A stretch of 13,819 bases of DNA. Source: an uncultured Pseudomonas sp. (GTDB taxonomy: Bacteria; Pseudomonadota; Gammaproteobacteria; Pseudomonadales; Pseudomonadaceae). Of this stretch, positions 7,732 to 12,767 are shown piece by piece (within the stretch, counting starts at the first letter, position 1; each line of letters begins with the position of its first letter). Location: NCBI GenBank assembly GCA_943914515.1, contig CALUCI010000153.1, forward strand, positions 1 through 13,819. The letters are read 5' to 3'. Made by a program: the position numbers and the translations under genes. The notes beneath the pieces were generated by a model. The model was not told the origin of the DNA, did not search any database, and saw only the letters and a program-made list of their open reading frames with translations.

Positions 7732-7756
7732 GCCTCGCGGCTGAAGCCTCTCCTAC
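7732..7756 (-). repeat. REP element, minus orientation
   Basis: The minus strand reads GTAGGAGAGGCTTCAGCCGC followed by GAGGC. This is a slightly degenerate Pseudomonas REP with the GTAGGAG head and the GGCTTCAGCC imperfect palindrome. It lies between the epimerase and deaminase genes and forms a head-to-head pair with the element at 7770-7792. Confidence 0.75.
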
Positions 7757-7769
7757 CGGTTGGAGGCCC

Positions 7770-7792
7770 GTAGGAGCGGGCTTGCCCGCGAT
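7770..7792 (+). repeat. REP element, plus orientation
   Basis: The plus strand reads GTAGGAGCGGGCTTGCCCGC then GAT, a near-consensus Pseudomonas REP with stem GCGGGC/GCCCGC (7776-7781, 7784-7789) and a TT loop. Its GTAGGAG head faces that of the element at 7732-7756 across 13 bp, making a BIME-like pair with outer arms CTCCTAC/GTAGGAG. In the operon transcript it starts about 18 nt after the epimerase stop. Confidence 0.85.
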
Positions 7793-7809
7793 GCTGTTGT
7801 GCGCTGGCG

Positions 7810-8736
7810 TCAGATGCCCCAGGCAAACGGGTCGTTTTCGTCGATCAGCAGGGTGGCGTCGGCGGTCATGTAGGCGCGCCCGGTGATGAACGGCCGGATG
7901 CGTTCGCCATCCCACTCGTAGCGGCCTTCGAACTGGCTGGCGGTGATGCTCGCCTGGACCCAGCGCTCGCCCGGCGCCAGTGCGCCGTCGGCGGCCAGGC
8001 AGGCCAGCTTGGCGCTGGTGCCGGTGCCACAGGGCGAGCGGTCGTAGGCTTTGCCGGGGCACATGACGAAGTTGCGGCTGTCGGCGTTGTCGTCGTCGGC
8101 GAACAGTTCGATATGGTCGATCAGCGCCCCGTCTTCGCCACGAATGCCCTGGTCTTCCAACGCCTTGAGCATCTTCCAGGTGAAGTCGGTGAGCCGTTCG
8201 ACATTGCCCAGGTGCAGTGCCTCGCCGTGGTCGGCCACCAGAAAGAACCAGTTGCCGCCCCAGGCGATGTCACCGACGACCTGGCCATACCCCGGCACCT
8301 GCACCGCCACCTGCTGGCGGTAGCGGTACGACGGCACGTTGGCCACGGTCACCGCCCCGTCGGCGTGGAGCGTGGCAGTGACCTGGCCCACCGGTGTGTC
8401 GATGCGGTGCTCGCCGGGGGCAATGATGCCCAGGTGATGCAGCGAGGCGACCAGGCCGATGGTGCCGTGGCCACACATGCCGAGGTAGCCGGCGTTGTTG
8501 AAGAAAATCACCCCGCAGGTGGCGTCCGCTGAAACCGGCGGGGTGTACAGCGCGCCCACCAGCACGTCGTTGCCGCGTGGCTCGAGCAGGCAGGCTCGGC
8601 GCCACTGGTCATGGTGCTGGCGCAGGGCGTCGCGCTTCTCGGCCATGCTGCTGCCGGCCGGTTGTACGAAGCCGTCCAGCACCAGCCGGGTGGGTTCGCC
8701 TGCGGTGTGGGAGTCGATCACACGGATCTGTTTCAT
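7810..8736 (-). CDS. lhpA: 4-hydroxyproline 2-epimerase (proline racemase family)
   Basis: This is a 308-residue cofactor-independent epimerase that converts trans-4-hydroxy-L-proline to cis-4-hydroxy-D-proline, the first step of the pathway. Both catalytic cysteines of the two-base mechanism are present: Cys88 in GMCGHGT and Cys236 in SPCGTGTSA. The N-terminal block IRVIDSHTAGEPTRLV is characteristic of the family. Cys at both positions matches the 4-hydroxyproline epimerase subgroup rather than 3-hydroxyproline dehydratase, which has Thr at the second site. The ATG at 8736 follows GAAGGGACAGATGCC. It lies 44 bp after the permease stop in the same operon. The order permease, epimerase, deaminase, KGSALDH, dehydrogenase accounts for every step of the route. 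Confidence 0.94.
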   Translation of the reverse strand: MKQIRVIDSHTAGEPTRLVLDGFVQPAGSSMAEKRDALRQHHDQWRRACLLEPRGNDVLVGALYTPPVSADATCGVIFFNNAGYLGMCGHGTIGLVASLHHLGIIAPGEHRIDTPVGQVTATLHADGAVTVANVPSYRYRQQVAVQVPGYGQVVGDIAWGGNWFFLVADHGEALHLGNVERLTDFTWKMLKALEDQGIRGEDGALIDHIELFADDDNADSRNFVMCPGKAYDRSPCGTGTSAKLACLAADGALAPGERWVQASITASQFEGRYEWDGERIRPFITGRAYMTADATLLIDENDPFAWGI

Positions 8737-8780
8737 GGCATCTGTCCCTTCGATAAAACCTATGCGTGGCCGGTCTGCAT

Positions 8781-10421
8781 TCAGGAAAGCTGCGCGCGAG
8801 CGCGGCCCGGCAGGCCGTCAGTGGAGTGTTCGGTGGCGTGTTCGGGTTCGCTTTCAGCGTCTTCGGCATCGAACTGCAGCAGGTGCGCCGGCACACCGGT
8901 GGCGGCGCCCCAGTAATAGATGCCCAGTGCGCAGGCGGCGACGACGACGGTGTCGAGCGGGTGGGCGATGATCCCCAGGCCGCCGAAGCTGCCCAGCCAG
9001 GACAGCAGGATGGTCACGGCGTAGAAACCGATCAGCCAGGCCGAACAGCGCACTTGCTGCGCCAGGCTCAGGTGTTGGGTCGGTACGAAGCGACTGCACA
9101 GCAGGTAGATGACGAACATCAGGATCTGCAGGCTGAGCAGCCAGGACACGGTTTTCCAGCCGGACCAGTAGACGATCAGCGCAGCGATGATGAACGACAG
9201 CGGCCCCAGCAGGCCCATGTGCCGGACGCGGAACGGACGTGGCAGATCAGGGGCATTGCGGCGCAGGGCGGCGACCGAGACCGGGGCGACGGCGTAGCTG
9301 AGGATCAGCGCGGCGGAGACGACGTTGATCAGGGCTTCCCAGGACGGGAACGGCAGGGTCCAGAACACCGACAGGGCGAAGGTCAGCCACAGCGCCGGAC
9401 GCGGGATGCCGGACTGCTCGTCAATACGGGTGAAGACCTTGAAGAATGTCCCGGTGCGCGCCCAGCCGTAGATCACCCGTGGCGTCGCGTTCATGTAGAT
9501 GTTGCCGCAGCCGCTGGGCGAGATCACCGCGTCGGCCACCACCAGGTACGCCAGCCAGCCCACGCCGAGGGCCAGGGCGATGTCGCGGTAGGGCAGGGCC
9601 AGCTCCTTGGTCACCCCGGCCCAGCCGTTGGCGAGCATTTCGGTCGGCACGCCGCCAAGGAAGGCGACCTGCAGCAGCACGTAGATCGCAGTCGACAGCA
9701 GAACCGAGAGAATCAGCGCGATCGGGATGGTGCGTTGCGGGTTTTTCACCTCGCTGGCCACCGAGATGATCGGCGTCAGGCCCAGGTACGCGAAGATGAT
9801 GCCGCCGGCCGAGACCGCCATTTCCACCCCGGACAGGCCGAACGGAGCGAAGCCGTGGGAGGTGAAGTTCTCCGGCGTGAAGAAGGTGAACAGCACACCG
9901 ATGACCAGCAGCGGCACGAAGAACTTGAACACGCTGACCAGGTTGTTGGAGGTGGCGAAAGTCTTCACGCTGCGGTAGTTGAGCGCGAAGAACAGGCACA
10001 GCAGCGCGAACTGCATCAGCCAGCCGAGCACGGTCGGGTCACTGGAGCCGGCCTTGGTCAGTTGCGGGAACCACGCGGCGGCGTACTGCCGTGCGGCGAC
10101 CACTTCAATGGCCACCAGGCTGGAAAACGCGATCAGGGTGATGAAGCCCATCAGGTAACCCAGCAACGGGCCGTGGGAGTACACCGGGTAACGCACCACG
10201 CCACCGGCACGGGGCAGGGCGGCGCCGAGTTCGCAATAGACGATCCCCAGCAGCAGCACGGCAAAGCCACCCAGCAGCCAGGAAAAGATTCCCGCCGGGC
10301 CGGCTATCGCCGAGACGTGACTGGCGGCGAACAGCCAGCCCGAGCCGAAGATGGCTCCCAGTCCGATAAAGGTGAGGTCGATCAATGAAAGTTGTTTCTT
10401 GAACTTGCCTTTGCCTGACAT
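8781..10421 (-). CDS. APC-family amino acid permease (probable hydroxyproline importer)
   Basis: This is a 546-residue inner-membrane transporter of the APC superfamily, resembling the aspartate:proton symporter (YveA) group. The APC signature FIGLGAIFGSGW is in the first membrane span (about 14-36), and roughly fourteen hydrophobic spans can be traced. These include GPAGIFSWLLGGFAVLLLGI (41-60), MGFITLIAFSSLVAIEVVAA, and late spans around IIAALIVYW and VVVAACALGIYYW. The C-terminus is a polar, acidic tail of about 35 residues (FDAEDAESEPEHATEHSTD). The ATG at 10421 follows AAGAAGG. As first gene of the Hyp operon and divergent from the AraC regulator, it most likely imports hydroxyproline by proton symport. 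The substrate is inferred from context, and a broader amino acid range is possible. Confidence 0.88.
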   Translation of the reverse strand: MSGKGKFKKQLSLIDLTFIGLGAIFGSGWLFAASHVSAIAGPAGIFSWLLGGFAVLLLGIVYCELGAALPRAGGVVRYPVYSHGPLLGYLMGFITLIAFSSLVAIEVVAARQYAAAWFPQLTKAGSSDPTVLGWLMQFALLCLFFALNYRSVKTFATSNNLVSVFKFFVPLLVIGVLFTFFTPENFTSHGFAPFGLSGVEMAVSAGGIIFAYLGLTPIISVASEVKNPQRTIPIALILSVLLSTAIYVLLQVAFLGGVPTEMLANGWAGVTKELALPYRDIALALGVGWLAYLVVADAVISPSGCGNIYMNATPRVIYGWARTGTFFKVFTRIDEQSGIPRPALWLTFALSVFWTLPFPSWEALINVVSAALILSYAVAPVSVAALRRNAPDLPRPFRVRHMGLLGPLSFIIAALIVYWSGWKTVSWLLSLQILMFVIYLLCSRFVPTQHLSLAQQVRCSAWLIGFYAVTILLSWLGSFGGLGIIAHPLDTVVVAACALGIYYWGAATGVPAHLLQFDAEDAESEPEHATEHSTDGLPGRARAQLS

Positions 10422-10921
10422 GGCGTCGCCTTCTTGTGGGTTATTGGATAGGCAGGAGTGATGTCACTTTGAAAGCAATGTATCGAGGGCCACCCGACAC
10501 ACAGTTTGTGGTCGTTGAGTACCGCGTTCTTATTTGAATCCGATTAGCGAAAGTCGCGGTTGCGTAACGTTGAAGACACACTTCTTCATTGTCAGGCGCA
10601 CGCTCGCCAACACAGTTACAGGGCATGGTTCGATGCTATTGCCAGGTAAATCAGCGACAACTTTCGGCGTTCCCGGCAATGCCAATACAGTGGACCTATT
10701 GGCGTTGCGGCGCTTGATGGTTTTCGCTCGATAAAATGACGAAATTGGCATAGTTAGGAATTTTCCCTGTCGGCCTTCGGAAATTTCTTTGCGTTCTTCG
10801 GACCGCGCAGGCCGTGACGTACAGCGTTTGTCGACACATGGCTCGCGCTGGTGCAAGCTGGCTTTTTCGCGATACCTGGAAGCGGAATTCCACCGATGTG
10901 TTCATCACCAGAGAGTGCGCC
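10422..10921. promoter_or_regulatory. 500-bp divergent control region, permease operon / AraC regulator
   Basis: No gene is supported here. The stretch is visibly more AT-rich than its flanks and must hold the promoters of both the minus-strand Hyp operon and the plus-strand AraC gene. Visible elements are an inverted repeat GCCAATA/TATTGGC (10681-10687, 10697-10703), a further ATTGGCAT (10744-10751), a direct repeat CTTCGGA 21 bp apart (10775 and 10796), a good -10 hexamer TAAAAT (10732-10737, plus strand) without a clear -35, and an AATAAGAA Crc/Hfq-type motif on the minus strand (10534-10527). I found no convincing sigma-54 site. Confidence 0.7.
10679..10751. promoter_or_regulatory. Candidate regulator sites: repeated ATTGGC elements
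   Basis: ATGCCAAT at 10679-10686 is the exact reverse complement of ATTGGCAT at 10744-10751. Between them, TATTGGC (10697-10703) forms a perfect 7-bp inverted repeat with GCCAATA (10681-10687), with 9 bp between the arms. The cluster brackets the TAAAAT hexamer of the AraC gene, a plausible place for autoregulation and divergent control. Binding by the AraC regulator is inference. Confidence 0.4.
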
Positions 10922-11695
10922 ATGACCCCCAGTGCATTTGCCATCCTGTGCCAGGGCAATGATCAACACCGCCCCGAAACCATCGAACAGCTGTTATCGG
11001 CCATGGCACTTCTATTGCCGTTGTTCGATGCCATTCCCAATGCCACGGTATTTATCAAGGATCTTCAGGCGCGCTACTTGCTCGCCAACCTGACACTGGT
11101 TCAACGCTGCGGCCTTAAACAGTTGAAACCACTCTTGGGGAAAACCAGTGCCGAGGTATTTCCCGCACAACTGGGGCCGGGTTATACGGAACAGGATCGG
11201 CGGGTTTTGGAACATGGGCTGGTATTGGAGAACCAACTGGAATTGCATCTGTTCGGCACCCGCGAGCCCGGTTGGTGCCTGACCCACAAACGCCCGCTGT
11301 ACAACCGCAGCGGTGAAATCATCGGCCTGGCCGGGGTGTCGGTGGACCTGCAGTCGGCCAGCGAGAGCCATCCGGCCTACCAGCGGCTGGCGGCGGTGGA
11401 TGTCCATATCCGTACGCACTTCCACCGCCCGGTGCCGATGCATGAGCTGACCCGTGTCGCGGGGATTTCGGTGGCGCAACTGGAGCGCTACTGCAAGAGG
11501 GTGTTCCACCTCACGCCCCGGCAGATGATCCACAAGATCCGCCTCGAACATGCGCACCGCCTGCTGCACAGCGACCTGCCGATCACCGAGGTGGCGTTGC
11601 AGTGCGGTTACACCGACCACAGCGCCTTCACTCGCCAGTTCAAGACCCTGACCGGGTTCACCCCACGCCAGTATCGGCAGGCGACGGCGGGCTGA
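10922..11695 (+). CDS. PAS-AraC family transcriptional regulator (LhpR-like candidate)
   Basis: This is a 257-residue regulator with an N-terminal PAS-like domain (about 30-143: LFDAIPNATVFIKDLQARYL, GKTSAEVFPA, REPGWCLTHKRPLYNRSGEI, IGLAGVSVDL) and a C-terminal AraC/XylS DNA-binding domain (about 158-253: LTRVAGISVAQLERYCKRVF, then ITEVALQCGYTDHSAFTRQF and TGFTPRQYR). The ATG at 10922 is preferred because AGAGAG precedes it at proper spacing and the protein then begins just before the PAS fold. An in-frame ATG at 10814 would add 36 residues without a clear ribosome site. Divergence from the permease operon suggests it activates Hyp catabolism, as the AraC-type LhpR is reported to do in P. 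aeruginosa. Orthology is not proven. Confidence 0.85.
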   Translation: MTPSAFAILCQGNDQHRPETIEQLLSAMALLLPLFDAIPNATVFIKDLQARYLLANLTLVQRCGLKQLKPLLGKTSAEVFPAQLGPGYTEQDRRVLEHGLVLENQLELHLFGTREPGWCLTHKRPLYNRSGEIIGLAGVSVDLQSASESHPAYQRLAAVDVHIRTHFHRPVPMHELTRVAGISVAQLERYCKRVFHLTPRQMIHKIRLEHAHRLLHSDLPITEVALQCGYTDHSAFTRQFKTLTGFTPRQYRQATAG

Positions 11696-11723
11696 TGCCG
11701 CGTGCTTGCGGGTGTATTGGTGG

Positions 11724-11776
11724 GTTCGCCGACGCTTTCGTGAGCAAGCGCAACGCTGCCCGGCTCTCTCCTACAG
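11724..11776 (-). repeat. Degenerate or interrupted REP-like sequence
   Basis: On the minus strand TGTAGGAGAGAG (from 11775) is followed about 16 nt later than usual by GCGCTTGCTCACGAAAGCG. The head and the second half both look like pseudomonad REP sequence, but they are separated by extra bases and the palindrome is imperfect. It lies just after the AraC stop codon. This is probably a decayed element. Confidence 0.35.
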
Positions 11777-11830
11777 CAAGCGGGGAATTTGTGTCACGAC
11801 AGGAAATACATTTCCTCCCGAGCCCGGGAA

Positions 11831-11842
11831 TACTCGCGAGTA
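11831..11842. promoter_or_regulatory. Palindrome TACTCGCGAGTA upstream of the DUF533 gene
   Basis: This is a perfect 12-bp palindrome about 100 bp before the DUF533 start codon. A second small dyad, GGAAATACATTTCC, lies just upstream at about 11803-11816. Both sit in the 248-bp gap between the AraC and DUF533 genes, where the DUF533 promoter should be. I see no strong -35/-10 pair, so the role as an operator is speculative. Confidence 0.3.
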
Positions 11843-11880
11843 GGATGCGGTCCATCTATCTCAGTGATTTTTCCATCCAT

Positions 11881-11917
11881 GAAAACGCCTTTTTCCTGCT
11901 GGGAATCAGGCGTTTTC
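11881..11917 (+). terminator. Hairpin between AraC and DUF533 genes (bidirectional terminator or leader element)
   Basis: GAAAACGCCT (11881-11890) and AGGCGTTTTC (11908-11917) form a perfect 10-bp stem, with a possible inner TTCC/GGAA pairing in the 17-nt loop. The A-tract on one arm and T-tract on the other are typical of bidirectional intrinsic terminators. However, it ends only about 12 nt before the AGGAG ribosome site of DUF533 and 186 bp after the AraC stop. It could instead be a leader structure of the DUF533 message. Confidence 0.5.
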
Positions 11918-11943
11918 TGACCTACAGGCTCAGGAGACTCGCA

Positions 11944-12630
11944 ATGAACACCCGTGGTTTGCTCGATCAACTGCTCAAGTCCGGCCAGGAGTTGCTGCAG
12001 AAACAGACTGGCAACGGCTCCTCCAGCAGCAAAGGCAGCGGTGGCGGCCTCGGCGGGCTGCTGTCCGGTGCCGGTGGCGGTGCCCTGGCGGCGGGAGCGA
12101 TGGGCCTGCTGATGGGTAACAAGAAAGCCCGCAAGTACGGCGGCAAGGCACTGGCCTACGGTGGTCTCGCCGCCCTCGGCGTGCTGGCCTACAAGGCGTA
12201 CGGCAACTGGCAGGCGCAACAGGCTGCGGCGCCGAAGGGCGAGCCGCAGACCCTCGACCGCCTGCCTGCGGCCCAGGCCGAGCAACACAGCCAGGCGATC
12301 CTCAAGGCGTTGGTGGCGGCGGCCAAGGCAGATGGGCACGTCGATGAGCGCGAGCGCGAGTTGATCGAGGGCGAGTTCGTCAAGCTCTCCGGCAATGACC
12401 GCGACCTTCAGCAATGGCTGCACGCCGAACTGAACAAGCCGCTGGACCCGGCAGACGTGGCACGTGCCGCCAGCACGCCGGAAATGGCTGCGGAAATGTA
12501 CCTGGCCAGCGTCATGCTGGTGGATGAGGAACACTTCATGGAACGCGCCTACCTCGACGAACTGGCCCGCCAGTTGCGCCTTGACCCGGGGCTCAAGGGC
12601 GAGCTGGAAAGGCAGGTTCGCACGATCTGA
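11944..12630 (+). CDS. DUF533 / TerB-fold membrane-associated protein (YebE-like)
   Basis: This is a 228-residue protein similar to E. coli YebE (DUF533), whose function is unknown. It has a short amphipathic N-terminus (RGLLDQLLKSGQELLQKQ), a Ser/Gly-rich linker (about 24-48), a small-residue hydrophobic region (about 45-86: GALAAGAMGLLMGNKKARKY, then LAYGGLAALGVLAYKAYG) that may insert into the inner membrane, and a helical TerB-like domain from about 113. The latter carries the acidic KADGHVDERER motif (129-139), LDPADVARAA, and HFMERAYLDELARQLRLDPG. The start at 11944 follows a good AGGAG site. The frame is open upstream to 11602, but that part overlaps the AraC gene. It appears to be a single-gene unit before wspA. 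Confidence 0.85.
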   Translation: MNTRGLLDQLLKSGQELLQKQTGNGSSSSKGSGGGLGGLLSGAGGGALAAGAMGLLMGNKKARKYGGKALAYGGLAALGVLAYKAYGNWQAQQAAAPKGEPQTLDRLPAAQAEQHSQAILKALVAAAKADGHVDERERELIEGEFVKLSGNDRDLQQWLHAELNKPLDPADVARAASTPEMAAEMYLASVMLVDEEHFMERAYLDELARQLRLDPGLKGELERQVRTI

Positions 12631-12638
12631 ATCAATGA

Positions 12639-12677
12639 AATGGGCAAATGGCTATAAATGACATCATTTTGCCCATT
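12639..12677 (+). terminator. Hairpin after the DUF533 gene
   Basis: AATGGGCAAA (12639-12648) and TTTGCCCATT (12668-12677) form a perfect 10-bp stem starting 8 bp after the DUF533 stop codon, with a 19-nt loop. The loop itself contains part of a second dyad, AAATGA-CA-TCATTT (12656-12669). No T-run follows the 3' arm, so termination may be weak. Position directly after the stop codon is the main argument for a terminator. Confidence 0.4.
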
Positions 12678-12711
12678 CACTCCTGTAGGATCAGTCTCAT
12701 GCGTCTGTAGG

Positions 12712-12730
12712 GCCTGGGCTATAATCAGGC
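12712..12730 (+). promoter_or_regulatory. wspA promoter -10 (TATAAT) inside an inverted repeat
   Basis: A perfect TATAAT (12720-12725) lies 42 bp before the GTG start of the wspA-like gene, predicting a leader of about 36 nt. No good -35 lies 16-18 bp upstream (around 12697-12702). The -10 hexamer is enclosed by GCCTG (12712-12716) and CAGGC (12726-12730), arms of a 5-bp inverted repeat. Two copies of CTGTAGG lie upstream at 12683 and 12705, 22 bp apart. This is consistent with a regulated promoter, but the regulator is unknown. Confidence 0.5.
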
Positions 12731-12767
12731 GATTTTTCCTGCCGCGTAGAACGCTTGAGGGCTGATT

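Noticed and set aside
7691..8062. In-frame N-terminal extension of the deaminase
   Set aside because: It would translate REP sequences and part of the epimerase gene in another frame. The start at 7690 has AAAGGA upstream and gives the normal family N-terminus.
8766..10388. 540-codon plus-strand open frame
   Set aside because: It is exactly opposite the APC permease and is a hydrophilic Gln/Arg/Asp-rich mirror of membrane-span codons.
10422..10700. Sigma-54 promoter for the Hyp operon
   Set aside because: TGGCCC and TTGC occur on the minus strand, but at the wrong spacing (14 instead of 11 bp), and no other GG/GC pair fits.
11602..11943. In-frame N-terminal extension of the DUF533 protein
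   Set aside because: It overlaps the AraC HTH coding region and the hairpin. The AGGAG site supports the start at 11944.
12700..12740. FliA (sigma-28) promoter for the chemoreceptor gene
   Set aside because: A GGCGAT-like element exists, but there is no TAAA at the right distance, and TATAAT gives a simpler explanation.
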